Assembly (NCBI GenBank): GCA_002415025.1
Contig: DIBR01000011.1
Location: forward strand, 93,702 to 157,701
Direction of reading: 5' to 3'
Source: Spongiibacteraceae bacterium UBA5047
Lineage (GTDB): Bacteria; Pseudomonadota; Gammaproteobacteria; Pseudomonadales; Spongiibacteraceae
DNA: 64,000 bases
Part shown: piece by piece, positions 43,310 through 52,392 of the stretch
Layout of the letters: every line of letters starts with the position of its first letter
Numbering within the stretch: the stretch's first letter is position 1
Position numbers and translations under genes: made by a program
Notes under the pieces: generated by a model
Seen by the model: only the letters and a program-made list of their open reading frames with translations
What the model was told of the DNA's origin: nothing
The model's database searches: none

Positions 43310-45100
43310 CTACAGCAAGGCATCAGCAATCGCGCGCAATTTGGCAAACAAATCAGCGCAGGCCTGTTCATCTTCACGACAATTATCCAGGCGACTACTC
43401 GCCCCTTCCAACAGCGACTGCACATGACGACCCAGCGCAGGATCAAGCTGACGCTGCTGAAGTGCCAGCTGAACGGTTCGGCGCGTTGACCACAGTTGAC
43501 TCCGGATATTATCCAGAAACAGGGTATTCTGATTGGTCGCCAGCGTATCCAGCCACTGAATACCGACCATAAGTTGCTCGTTAAGGCTCACCGGAGACAA
43601 AGCATACACACCGCCACGTGGGCGCGGGCGGCGCACAGACTTGGGCAGCAACCACTGGTAACCTCCGTAATAACCAATCGAGGCCTGTGCCGACAGCAAG
43701 TTCAGGTAGAGATCGCCGGTGGGACTGATGCTGATGCCGCCTTCGCTGGTATCGGGAATTCTCCACTCTTCCAACACCGTGCCGTCAGAAGGATCCAGCG
43801 CGACCAGATAGGTCTGAACAGGGTGAACAAACTCCCTGCCCGGCAGATTAATCTCATACCCCACGAGCAGAGTCGTCCACAGCAGTCCATTGCTGACAGT
43901 AACAACACTGTCAACGTAGGCATCGGCCTTGCCCCGGCTGCCGATCAACCCCAAACGCGGCCACAATTTCGGGTGCCGTTCGCGCGCCCACTCCCGGTAG
44001 TTCTTTCGCCAGTGAATTTCGCCGTTGAGCCCGTCAACCGCGAGCAATTTGTCTCCACCCAGCACATAGACCGTATTATCAAGCCCCACCGATGGCGATG
44101 CGTCTTGCCCCTGGGTGTCGGTTTGCCATAGCAATTCACCGCTCAAACTATCAAGCGCATAGAGAATGCCGCCACCGCCAATGGCGTACACCTGCCTACC
44201 GTCGGGCGACAGCGCCGGGCTGGTGCCACTGTTGGGCGGCACCCGGGCGGAAAAGGCGATCTGCAAGCCGTCGTCCGATACGTCAATTCCGAACAGCTGC
44301 CCATGGCTTGTATCGGTGCCCGTCGCCGTAATAAAGATGCGTCCCGTCCCGCTGTGAACGGCGGGGGTATTGGTCACCCGGTAACGATAGCCCCGCAACA
44401 TTTGCCAGCTTGTCCTGCGAATCTCGTCGGCCATCAAGCCGTCGGCCCACAGCGCGTCCGGTGCTTCCGGCCCCTCGGGGCCATCAACGCCTGGCAGCGA
44501 CAGCACCGGAAACGCCAGTGTTCCGTCAGCGCGTGAAAACAGCGCCACCTTGCCGTCTGCAGACACTCCACCCACAAATTGCCCTTTGTTGCCGGCGAAT
44601 ATTGCCGTTACAAACGGTTCATTTATGTCGCGATTTTTAAGCGATACAACCCATTTGACCTGACCGTTGGAGTGAAAAGCCCAAAGCTGGTTACTGTCGC
44701 TGAGGTAGAGATCGCCGTCGATATCGATGATTGGCGCACTGACAATCGCCATGGCATCGAGATCATCCAATGTCTGTTGCGGACCGGACTCCCACAAAAC
44801 TTCGCCATCACGATTCAATGCATGTAAGTGGGAATGCCCCTCACCACGACCCGTCGTGATATACACGTTGCCATCAGCCGCGACGGTTGGCGCCGTCCAC
44901 GAGGTGCTTGACTTCAAAGCCAGCCACTGGGGTTGCAATTCCGTACTTACGATCAGCGGCACGTAGTCAGAATTACTTGCATCCCCGTGAACCGAAGCCC
45001 AGCTGGTCTGGGCATACCCGGGCGCATGCCGGGCCGAAAAGTTTTCACCGTAGCCGCTGCTGCCCAGCAATGTGGCAAGCAAAAAGAGCGCAAATCGCAT
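43310..45100 (-). CDS. Secreted PQQ-like beta-propeller protein
   Basis: The product (596 aa) has a signal peptide (MRFALFLLATLLGSSGYG) and a chain of PQQ/YncE-type propeller blades (A/G-x-D-G-x-L/V-Y units, about 65-500). An alpha-helical tail with two cysteines (about 560-575) follows. It lacks clear quinoprotein-dehydrogenase active-site motifs, so PQQ binding is doubtful; a structural or BamB-like role is possible. The start at 45100 has AAGGA 7 nt upstream. It may be co-transcribed with the AraC regulator. Confidence 0.75.
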   Translation of the reverse strand: MRFALFLLATLLGSSGYGENFSARHAPGYAQTSWASVHGDASNSDYVPLIVSTELQPQWLALKSSTSWTAPTVAADGNVYITTGRGEGHSHLHALNRDGEVLWESGPQQTLDDLDAMAIVSAPIIDIDGDLYLSDSNQLWAFHSNGQVKWVVSLKNRDINEPFVTAIFAGNKGQFVGGVSADGKVALFSRADGTLAFPVLSLPGVDGPEGPEAPDALWADGLMADEIRRTSWQMLRGYRYRVTNTPAVHSGTGRIFITATGTDTSHGQLFGIDVSDDGLQIAFSARVPPNSGTSPALSPDGRQVYAIGGGGILYALDSLSGELLWQTDTQGQDASPSVGLDNTVYVLGGDKLLAVDGLNGEIHWRKNYREWARERHPKLWPRLGLIGSRGKADAYVDSVVTVSNGLLWTTLLVGYEINLPGREFVHPVQTYLVALDPSDGTVLEEWRIPDTSEGGISISPTGDLYLNLLSAQASIGYYGGYQWLLPKSVRRPRPRGGVYALSPVSLNEQLMVGIQWLDTLATNQNTLFLDNIRSQLWSTRRTVQLALQQRQLDPALGRHVQSLLEGASSRLDNCREDEQACADLFAKLRAIADALL

Positions 45101-45250
45101 GAATTTTTCCTTATTTTGCACAATCTCACATCGACCGGGCATTTTGACGCGTAACCAACCTTGAGATAAAGCTGCAAACTCGTCAAGCTACTAGGCTTCG
45201 CATCTGTACGCTTTCGCAACAAAAGCATATGTCAATTTAAGGGGGACTGC

Positions 45251-46060
45251 ATGGACACTGATGCAATTATTGGTCAGGTTAGTGAATTCGCTATGAATTA
45301 TGGCCCAAAGCTACTAACCGCCATAGGAATTCTCATCGTCGGCTACTGGCTGGCAAAAATTGTTAGTGGTCTGCTGGTACGCACACTCAACGGTCGTCGC
45401 ATCGACCCAACCGTCAGTACATTTATCGGCAAACTGGTCTTCGGCGCCATTCTCGCGGTAGCACTTATCCCAGCTCTGGGTCACGCCGGCATTCAGACAA
45501 CATCGATTCTCGCTGCACTAGGCGCCGCCGGCCTAGCGATTGGTCTGGCACTCCAGGGCTCTCTTTCCAACTTTGCCGCCGGCATTATGCTGATCGCATT
45601 TCGCCCCTGTCGTGTGGGTGACTACATTGAGGCCGGTGGCACTGCGGGTGTTGTTGAATCCATCAGCCTGTTTTCCACCATGCTGGTAACGCCGGACAAC
45701 AAGCGCATTATGATTCCCAACTCGCGCGTTATGTCCAACCCGATCACCAACTACAACTCCTTTCCCACACGCCGCATCGATTTGCTTATCGGGATTGGCT
45801 ACGACGCCGACATTCCGAAAGCCAAAGAGGTTATTCACCAGGTGCTGTCGGAAGAATCCCGAATATTGCCAGAACCGGCGCCCCTGGTGGCTGTGCGCCA
45901 GCTTGGCGATTCTTCCGTAAACCTTGTAGTCCGCCCCTGGGTGAATACCCCGGATTACTGGGGCACCCACGACGCCCTGCTGGAAACAATTAAAACCCGC
46001 TTGAGCGCTGCAGGCATGGACATTCCTTTCCCGCAAATGGACGTGCATTTCGATACGTAA
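45251..46060 (+). CDS. mscS: Small-conductance mechanosensitive channel MscS
   Basis: MscS (269 aa) opens under membrane tension to release solutes. Three N-terminal helices end in the pore helix ALGAAGLAIGLALQGSLSN (about 89-107) with the Gly/Ala packing pattern. The cytoplasmic beta and alpha/beta vestibule domains follow. A strong GGGGGA ribosome site precedes the ATG. Confidence 0.95.
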   Translation: MDTDAIIGQVSEFAMNYGPKLLTAIGILIVGYWLAKIVSGLLVRTLNGRRIDPTVSTFIGKLVFGAILAVALIPALGHAGIQTTSILAALGAAGLAIGLALQGSLSNFAAGIMLIAFRPCRVGDYIEAGGTAGVVESISLFSTMLVTPDNKRIMIPNSRVMSNPITNYNSFPTRRIDLLIGIGYDADIPKAKEVIHQVLSEESRILPEPAPLVAVRQLGDSSVNLVVRPWVNTPDYWGTHDALLETIKTRLSAAGMDIPFPQMDVHFDT

Positions 46061-46082
46061 ACTATCGGGTTATAATTTATGA

Positions 46083-46117
46083 GCGCGCCGGAGGGGGCTC
46101 CCCGCAAGCCGGCGCGC
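46083..46117. terminator. Large GC hairpin between mscS and the DUF481 gene
   Basis: GCGCGCCGG (46083-46091) pairs with CCGGCGCGC (46109-46117), with a small inner GGGG/CCCC stem. There is no T-run, so it is either a weak terminator of mscS or a leader structure of the next gene. Confidence 0.5.
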
Positions 46118-46171
46118 CAATTCAACGCCAACTGCTAACAACAATCGCGAACACCTTTCTCTGGAGAAACC

Positions 46172-46888
46172 ATGATCCGCACTATCCTTTCAGCGCTTAT
46201 TGCCCTGAGTTGCGCCACCAGCTTTGCGCAGGAAATACAGTCACCCTGGAGCGGAGACGCCGAACTTGGCTTCCTCGCCAGCGAAGGCAATACCGACGCC
46301 AAAAGCATTACCGCGAACGGCGCGCTTATTTGGGAAAAAGGCACCTGGAAAAATAACAGCGAGCTGAGCGCGCTCAATTCCAAAAGTGCCGGTGTGCGCT
46401 CGGCAGAGAAGTACTTCTTCTCCAACCGCCTCGCTTACACTTTCAGTCCAGATAACTATACTTTTGGTTACCTTTCTCACGAAGTAGATCGCTTCAGTGG
46501 CTACAAATACAAGGGCACTGTAGCCTTTGGCTATGGTCGCCGTCTGATTAACCGCGAGACGATGTTGTGGGACGCCGAAATCGGGCCGGGCTATCGCCGG
46601 GCAGAACTCTCCGCCGACGCTGCGGGTGACGATGAAGAAGAAGGCATTTTGCGGTTGTTCAGCAGCTTTCGCTGGGATATTTCACCCACAGCAACCTTCG
46701 AGCAGAAAATATCGGTGGAATCCGGCGACGAGAATACCGTATCAAAATCGACGACCTCACTAAAAACAACGGTGGCTGGCGGCATCGGACTCAAGGTAGC
46801 GTACTTAATCAACTACACAGAAAACGTACCCCCGGGCAAGGTACATGCTGACAAGCAGACAACCGTTACCATGGTCTACAGCTTCTAG
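46172..46888 (+). CDS. DUF481/YdiY-like outer-membrane protein
   Basis: The 238-aa protein has a signal peptide (cleavage after SFA) and a beta-barrel pattern throughout, beginning with the family's WSGDAELGFLASEGNTDAKS block and ending in a terminal aromatic (VYSF). DUF481 proteins are putative outer-membrane barrels often induced by salt. The neighbour mscS fits an osmotic theme, but that is circumstantial. GGAGAA precedes the ATG. Confidence 0.88.
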   Translation: MIRTILSALIALSCATSFAQEIQSPWSGDAELGFLASEGNTDAKSITANGALIWEKGTWKNNSELSALNSKSAGVRSAEKYFFSNRLAYTFSPDNYTFGYLSHEVDRFSGYKYKGTVAFGYGRRLINRETMLWDAEIGPGYRRAELSADAAGDDEEEGILRLFSSFRWDISPTATFEQKISVESGDENTVSKSTTSLKTTVAGGIGLKVAYLINYTENVPPGKVHADKQTTVTMVYSF

Positions 46889-46922
46889 CCGGCTACTGTA
46901 AAACTCCGGAGCAAGACAGATA

Positions 46923-47894
46923 ATGACAAAGACTCTCGATAAAATACCCTTCGGCTGGTATCAGGTGGCCTATAGCCACGAGCTCGTGGCTGGTGATTCC
47001 AGGGGCATTCGTTATTTCGGAAAGGAGCTGGTGCTTTTTCGCACTCAAAGCGGGGAAGCTCACGTTCTGGATGCCTACTGCCCGCACCTGGGTGCCCATC
47101 TGGGTCACGGTATTCACGAGTTTGCCGGTCGCGGTGGCGAAGTTCGAGACGAAAGCATCGTGTGCCCCTTCCACGGCTGGCGTTTTGGCGGCGATGGCAT
47201 GTGTGTCGAAGTACCTTACGCCAAAAATATGCCCCCGAAGGTTAAAGATCAGCAGTGCCTGAAATCCTGGCCGGTGCGAGAAATGAATCAGGTCATTTAT
47301 GTCTGGTATCACCCCCACGACATCGAACCACTCTATGAAGTAGACCCCATCCCCGAGGCCAGCGCCGACAACGATGAGTGGGGAGAGCTTGATATTCATC
47401 AGTGGGTTATCAACACGCATCCTCAGGAAATGGCAGAAAACGGCGTCGACGTGGCCCATTTTCGATACGTTCATCAAACGGCCAGTTTTCCCGATGCAGA
47501 AATCAGTTTCGACGGCATTAATCGCACCAGTATCTCCCGCGCGAAAATGCAAACGCCGCGCGGCGAAGTAGATGGCGCCATCACAAGCTGGGGGCGGGGA
47601 GTTGGCAACGGTGCCGTGAGATTTACCGGTATCTGCGAGACGGTTTTGCTGGGCAACACAACACCCATTGAGCTGAACAAGTGCCAGGTCAACTTCGCCT
47701 TTATTCAGAAAAAAGTGAACGGCGAAACACCCAAGGGGGGAGTCAGCGCGGCCATCGTGGCCGATATCTGCAAGCAGCTAAACGAAGACAAGCCAATCTG
47801 GGAGAACAAGATTTTTCGAGACCAACCGGTGCTCTGCGACAACGATGGGCCTATCAGCAAATTCAGAAAATGGTATGCGCAGTTTTATGTGTGA
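46923..47894 (+). CDS. KshA-like Rieske oxygenase
   Basis: The 323-aa protein is a Rieske non-heme iron oxygenase of the 3-ketosteroid 9-alpha-hydroxylase (KshA) group. Rieske cluster ligands are Cys53/His55 and Cys81/His84. The mononuclear iron site is His179 and His184 in ENGVDVAHFRYVH, with a late Asp near 305. The C-terminal FRKWYAQFY is typical of KshA. No reductase (KshB) or steroid cluster is adjacent, so the substrate (steroid or another ring compound) is open. Confidence 0.88.
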   Translation: MTKTLDKIPFGWYQVAYSHELVAGDSRGIRYFGKELVLFRTQSGEAHVLDAYCPHLGAHLGHGIHEFAGRGGEVRDESIVCPFHGWRFGGDGMCVEVPYAKNMPPKVKDQQCLKSWPVREMNQVIYVWYHPHDIEPLYEVDPIPEASADNDEWGELDIHQWVINTHPQEMAENGVDVAHFRYVHQTASFPDAEISFDGINRTSISRAKMQTPRGEVDGAITSWGRGVGNGAVRFTGICETVLLGNTTPIELNKCQVNFAFIQKKVNGETPKGGVSAAIVADICKQLNEDKPIWENKIFRDQPVLCDNDGPISKFRKWYAQFYV

Positions 47895-47943
47895 AACGGT
47901 TTGAGCTGGAACGGTCAACCCGCAGGCAACCAGTGACGGGAAA

Positions 47944-48249
47944 TTAGAAAATCCAGGCCAGCATCAACCAGATCACAACGAAGAACGAGAAAAACCCCGC
48001 CAACATAAACTGTATCTCGCCAATAAAGCCATCGCCGGCAGCAAAAGCGAATATCACCATAGTGAGCACGGTAACGAAAAAGGATATAACTGCCGCGCTG
48101 CGCATTCCCAGACCCGGTGTTAATTGCGTAGCGGCAAACTCCACCGCCAGCGGCCACATCATAAAGCCGGCCAGCGCCAACAAAGCCAGCAAACCGCCGA
48201 TAATCAGCAGCATTCGCAGCGCCTGATTACTGTCCTCTAAATCGCTCAC
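47944..48249 (-). CDS. Small membrane protein of unknown function
   Basis: The 101-aa protein has three predicted membrane helices (about 12-35, 50-70, 78-101) and no recognisable motif. It begins 2 nt after the stop of the PH-domain protein gene, so the pair is co-transcribed. Confidence 0.7.
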   Translation of the reverse strand: MSDLEDSNQALRMLLIIGGLLALLALAGFMMWPLAVEFAATQLTPGLGMRSAAVISFFVTVLTMVIFAFAAGDGFIGEIQFMLAGFFSFFVVIWLMLAWIF

Positions 48250-48251
48250 GG

Positions 48252-48620
48252 CTATTCACGCCCCTTGATAATATCCTTGAATTCCTGCGGCCTGGGCATA
48301 CCGGCAGCGGAGATCTCCGGCGCATCACCAGCGGTAAACACTGACACATTGCCCACTCCCAGCAAGCGGTTGAGGAACGACTGGTAAACCTTCACGGAAC
48401 GCACGGTAGTAATATCGACTTCGGTGCGATCTTTGCTCAACAAGCCCTGCTCCAGCGAAATCTCGCCATTACCGATTTCAAGCTTGGTCGCCTTACATTT
48501 CATAAACCAGACAAGCAGGATAATAATGCCGACACCTACCGGCACCAACAACACCGACAACAGAAAAGAAAAAGGACGGTTGCGGAACATGGCTGGGTGT
48601 TCACTGTAATTCAAGGACAC
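48252..48620 (-). CDS. Bacterial PH-domain membrane protein
   Basis: The product (122 aa) has one N-terminal membrane helix pair (about 20-42) and a bacterial Pleckstrin-homology-like domain (bPH, about 45-120; LEIGNGEISLEQGLLSKDRTEVDITTVRSV). I choose the GTG at 48620, which has AGGAG 6 nt upstream; a TTG at 48626 would sit on the ribosome site. Function unknown. Confidence 0.78.
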   Translation of the reverse strand: MSLNYSEHPAMFRNRPFSFLLSVLLVPVGVGIIILLVWFMKCKATKLEIGNGEISLEQGLLSKDRTEVDITTVRSVKVYQSFLNRLLGVGNVSVFTAGDAPEISAAGMPRPQEFKDIIKGRE

Positions 48621-48685
48621 AGGCAACTCCTGATAGAGGTTAATAATACGTAGAACGAATCATACGATGAAAACACAATTCAATG

Positions 48686-49402
48686 TCAGGCGGCGAATGC
48701 TTTTGTCACCGCCGCCTCAAGATGCTCTCCGGCGTCGTGCAGACGATAACCCCCGTGGGCACCAACAAAATGCTTGCACCCCAGAGCCAGAATCTTGTCA
48801 AAATCCTGCTTCAGCATGGCGTTATCGGTACTGAAGAGCTTTTTCCAGATTGGCCCGACCAGCAAGCGCTTTTCAAACCCCATGCGCGGCAGCACACGTT
48901 TAGACAGCCACGTACACTGACCGTAATCGCTCCAATCCTGCAGGGAATCACAGCTGATTAACAGCCCGCCGTCTCTGGCCAGATGCAAGACACACTCGGG
49001 TTCCTTTGTTGCGGTAAATGGCAAACAGCTAAGCCCTTCGATGGGCAATTGCGCCAGGGCTCCAAGCTCCTGGTCAATCGCGGGTACCGAATACTGACCT
49101 TTACCCGGCTGGCACCAGAAAGTCGCCTGATAGCGGTCTACGTAATAGGGGTCGTCCATACCGTGAAAGGTACCCAGCCGCATTACATGCCGCACGGTAC
49201 CGAGGGCATCCAGCTTCTGCTCTTCGGTCTCGTTCAGGCGCACCGGGTTTATCACCGTTAGCTCCCGGCCCTGACGCAGGACCAACATATTGCGGCTAAA
49301 GCGAAACCCGATCGCGAAGCGGTAACTACCCTGCACGAAAAAGACATCCGGCAAGATTTCCCGGATGGCTGAATGCGGTGTAATTTTGGCGTATGTCGTC
49401 AT
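48686..49402 (-). CDS. Metallo-hydrolase-like protein without the zinc motif
   Basis: The product (238 aa) has the outline of an MBL-fold protein. A beta-rich N-terminus with ELTVINPVRL and later RLGTFHGMDDPYYVDRY and GAHGGYRL is similar to uncharacterised MBL-like hydrolases. The HxHxDH zinc motif is missing, so catalysis by the usual mechanism is doubtful. The ATG at 49402 is preferred; the frame is open upstream without a ribosome site. Confidence 0.55.
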   Translation of the reverse strand: MTTYAKITPHSAIREILPDVFFVQGSYRFAIGFRFSRNMLVLRQGRELTVINPVRLNETEEQKLDALGTVRHVMRLGTFHGMDDPYYVDRYQATFWCQPGKGQYSVPAIDQELGALAQLPIEGLSCLPFTATKEPECVLHLARDGGLLISCDSLQDWSDYGQCTWLSKRVLPRMGFEKRLLVGPIWKKLFSTDNAMLKQDFDKILALGCKHFVGAHGGYRLHDAGEHLEAAVTKAFAA

Positions 49403-49688
49403 GTGGCAACTCACAATAAGGGGACAAAATACAATACCGGAAGCAGCATCAGAGGCCAACGTACAGTTTCAACAAGCCGGTACTGGCGGCGCCCTGCCGG
49501 CACACCGTGAGTTTCGAGGCCTGCAAACATCAACACGGCCGTCATTGATATTGTAGTCTGCCATATTGCCGGCACCCGCCCCTGTCAGTTGCTGGCACCG
49601 CGCAGTCTGTAAAAGCCCTCAGGAAACCCTATAATGATCCACAAAGTATGCACTGACAACACACCAGCATAATGAGAATAAACTGCCT

Positions 49689-51191
49689 ATGAGCCACTTC
49701 AAGGAATACTCGCAATACGATGCACTGGGACTGGCAGAACTGCTCCGCAGCGGGCAGCTCAGCGCTAAAGAATTATTGAGCGAAGCCATTCGCAGGCGCG
49801 ATGCGGTCAACCCCGCTCTCAATGCCGTTGTTCACACAATGGACGACATCGCTTTTGCGGCTATTGAAAACGGCCTGCCCTCAGGCCCCTTCGCTGGCGT
49901 TCCCTTTCTGCTGAAGGATTTCTGCGCCGCTTACCAGGGCGTTCCCATGACGAATGGCAGCCGGGCTTTCAGGGACTATGTGCCCGACTACGATTGCGAA
50001 CTGGTCAAACGCTTCAAGGCTGCCGGCGTCGTGACTTTCGGCAAAACCAATACCCCCGAGTTTGCGATTGTCGGCGCCACCGAGCCGGCGTTGCACGGAG
50101 TGACGCGCAACCCCTGGAACCTTGAGCGTACCGTGGGGGGTTCCAGTGGCGGCTCTGGCGCTGCGGTCGCCGCGGGCATCGTGCCGATGGCAAGCGGTGG
50201 CGATGGCGGTGGCTCCCTGCGCATTCCGGCAGCTTGCGGCGGTCTGGTCGGCTTCAAGGCAACACGCGGACGTGTGCCGCACGGCCCAAAAAACGGCGAC
50301 CCGTGGTACGGGCAGGTACAGGACGGCGTTATCACCCGAAGCGTGCGTGACAGCGCAGCAATGCTGGATGCCATTCGGGGTGTTGATATTGGCGCACCTT
50401 ATGCCGAACCACCGCTGGCGGGCACCTTGCTGGAAGCGGCACACCGGTCACCCGGCAAGCTTCGCATTGCCTTTTCCCGCGACCCGCTTATGCGCGCAGG
50501 CGTACTGCACCCGGAAGCAATCGCCGGTCTCGAACAGTCAGTGGCACTGCTGCAAAGCCTGGGGCACGATCTGGTAGAAGCCACGCCAGCATTTGACCGG
50601 CAGCATCTTGCGGAAGGTTACCTGCTACGTATCGCGGCGTCGGTGGGCGGCGAAATCGACGTATCACAAGCGCTGCTGGGCAGGCGTCTCAAGCACAATG
50701 AGCTGGAACCGGAAACCTGGATGCTGGCACAACTGGGGCGCAGTTTTTCTGCCGCACAGTTTGATATCGCTCACCGCCGTCTCTATACCCAAAGCCGTCT
50801 GTTCGAAACCTTTATGCAGGATTACGATATCTTTCTGACACCGACTCTCAGCGGCCCACCGGTTGAACACGGCTACTTCAAATCCCGGGGAATGGAAAAA
50901 TTACTCTCGCCGATTGCCAGCCGTTTCGCGCTGGGCCGCATCGCAGCTAATCAGGCTACCCTCTCACGGCTGGCGGAACAGGCCTTTGACTGGGTAAGCG
51001 CCACTATGGCCTTTAATATCACTGGCAACCCCTCCGTGTCGCTGCCGCTACACTGGAGCAATGATAAACTGCCGGTCGGCATGATGTTTACCGCCAGGTT
51101 CGGTCGCGACGACACCCTGTTCAGTCTGGCCGGCCAACTGGAACAGGCGCAGCCCTGGTGGAACAAACGCCCGCCGGTATCTGCCGATTAA
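49689..51191 (+). CDS. Amidase (amidase-signature family)
   Basis: The 500-aa enzyme hydrolyses an amide bond with a Ser-cisSer-Lys triad. Lys76 lies in FLLKDFC, the Gly/Ser-rich signature GGSSGGSGAAVAAG holds the cis-Ser at about 152, and the nucleophile is Ser176 in GGDGGGSLRIPA. The substrate is unknown; aryl or acyl amides and 6-aminohexanoate-type oligomers are typical. It is followed by an FAH-family hydrolase 33 bp downstream on the same strand. Confidence 0.92.
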   Translation: MSHFKEYSQYDALGLAELLRSGQLSAKELLSEAIRRRDAVNPALNAVVHTMDDIAFAAIENGLPSGPFAGVPFLLKDFCAAYQGVPMTNGSRAFRDYVPDYDCELVKRFKAAGVVTFGKTNTPEFAIVGATEPALHGVTRNPWNLERTVGGSSGGSGAAVAAGIVPMASGGDGGGSLRIPAACGGLVGFKATRGRVPHGPKNGDPWYGQVQDGVITRSVRDSAAMLDAIRGVDIGAPYAEPPLAGTLLEAAHRSPGKLRIAFSRDPLMRAGVLHPEAIAGLEQSVALLQSLGHDLVEATPAFDRQHLAEGYLLRIAASVGGEIDVSQALLGRRLKHNELEPETWMLAQLGRSFSAAQFDIAHRRLYTQSRLFETFMQDYDIFLTPTLSGPPVEHGYFKSRGMEKLLSPIASRFALGRIAANQATLSRLAEQAFDWVSATMAFNITGNPSVSLPLHWSNDKLPVGMMFTARFGRDDTLFSLAGQLEQAQPWWNKRPPVSAD

Positions 51192-51224
51192 ATCAAGCAC
51201 TAAAAATTAAAGAGTTGAAACACG

Positions 51225-51890
51225 ATGAACTATCAACACCACTGGGCAGACGGTGAAAAGATTGATTTACCCATTGGCAAAACCGTATGCGCGGGATTGA
51301 ACTATGCCCTGCACATCCAGGAAATGAACAGTCAGGCCTCACTAGAGGAACCGGTATTGTTTATCAAGCCAGCGACCGCCTTGCGTCCGCTAGGCGATAC
51401 TATCGCTATTCCGTCTGGGCGCGGCGCTGTTCATCACGAGCTGGAAATTGCGGTACTGATTGGCCAAACGCTCTGCAACGCCAGTGAAAGCGAGGCGGCG
51501 CAAGCCGTTAGCGGCCTCGGGATCGCTCTGGATTTGACCTTGCGCGACCTGCAGAGCGAATTGAAAAAGGCTGGCAGGCCCTGGGAAAAATCAAAAGCTT
51601 TTGACGGCAGCTGCCCGCTATCACGCTTTGTTCCTATTCGGCAGTGCCCTCCGCTGAATCGTCTGAATATTCAATTGCTCATCAACGGCGAGTGCAAACA
51701 GCAGGGGAACAGCGGCGATATGCTATTTCCCATTCCGCGTCTGTTGACCGAAATCAGTCGCTATTTCACCCTCCTGCCCGGAGACGTTGTACTCACGGGC
51801 ACACCTGACGGCGTAGGGCCGCTGGCATCAGGGGATGTACTTGAGTTAAGCCTGGACACCCTGCTCAAGGAGAAAACATCTGTCGCTTGA
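51225..51890 (+). CDS. Fumarylacetoacetate-hydrolase-family protein
   Basis: The 221-aa protein belongs to the FAH/YcgM family of metal-dependent hydrolases, decarboxylases and isomerases acting on beta-keto acids from aromatic or sugar breakdown. HHELEIAVLIG holds metal-binding acids, followed by KSFD/CPLS-like and GTPDGVGPL blocks. It probably forms an operon with the amidase and ends at a terminator shared with the cold-shock gene. Confidence 0.9.
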   Translation: MNYQHHWADGEKIDLPIGKTVCAGLNYALHIQEMNSQASLEEPVLFIKPATALRPLGDTIAIPSGRGAVHHELEIAVLIGQTLCNASESEAAQAVSGLGIALDLTLRDLQSELKKAGRPWEKSKAFDGSCPLSRFVPIRQCPPLNRLNIQLLINGECKQQGNSGDMLFPIPRLLTEISRYFTLLPGDVVLTGTPDGVGPLASGDVLELSLDTLLKEKTSVA

Positions 51891-51916
51891 AGCGTCTGGA
51901 GAAACACACAGGCAAA

Positions 51917-51944
51917 AAAAAGCCCGGCAAAAGCCGGGCTTTTT
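51917..51944. terminator. Bidirectional terminator
   Basis: AGCCCGGC (51921-51928) pairs with GCCGGGCT (51933-51940), flanked by an A-run before and TTTT after. It serves both the FAH-family gene (rightward) and the cold-shock gene (leftward). Confidence 0.9.
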
Positions 51945-51960
51945 AGTATTCGTTAACTGA

Positions 51961-52167
51961 TTAGATCAGTTCAACGTTTGCAGCTTGAGGACCTTTGTCG
52001 CCCTGAACTACATCAAACTCTACACGCTGGCCTTCTGCCAGAGTTTTAAAGCCGCTGCCCTGGATAGCGCTGAAATGTACGAATACATCTTTACCACCAT
52101 CTTGCTCAAGGAAGCCGAAGCCTTTAGTTTCGTTGAACCATTTAACCTGACCGGTTGCTTTAGACAT
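51961..52167 (-). CDS. Cold-shock protein (CspA family)
   Basis: The 68-aa single-stranded RNA/DNA-binding protein has RNP1 KGFGFL and RNP2 DVFVHF. It acts as an RNA chaperone. The ATG has AGGAGA 7-8 nt upstream, directly adjoining a small hairpin, and a leader of about 165 nt, as in temperature-regulated csp genes. Confidence 0.96.
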   Translation of the reverse strand: MSKATGQVKWFNETKGFGFLEQDGGKDVFVHFSAIQGSGFKTLAEGQRVEFDVVQGDKGPQAANVELI

Positions 52168-52369
52168 TGTGTTTTCTCCTCGGCTCGAAGCCGACTTTTC
52201 AATTTAAGCTGCTTTCGCAGAATCGGGTGTTGAACGTAAGACTGGAAATGACTTAGAAAAAACAAGATGAAGATCTAAAACAGGCAGGTCGTTCGAAATT
52301 GCTTTACAAGTTACTTTACTGAGTCTTAGTCAGCGCGATCGATTATACGGTAAAAAACCTTGTCGTACA
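52168..52369 (-). promoter_or_regulatory. Promoter and long 5' leader of the cold-shock gene
   Basis: A perfect minus-strand TATAAT (52347-52342) with a weak -35 (TGTACG, 52369-52364) predicts a start near 52335 and a leader of about 165 nt, the length seen in cspA-type thermosensing leaders. A hairpin CGGCT/AGCCG (52193-52181) abuts the AGGAG ribosome site. Temperature control is inferred from this layout. Confidence 0.55.
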
Positions 52370-52392
52370 GTTATTTCGTAATATCAACAAAA

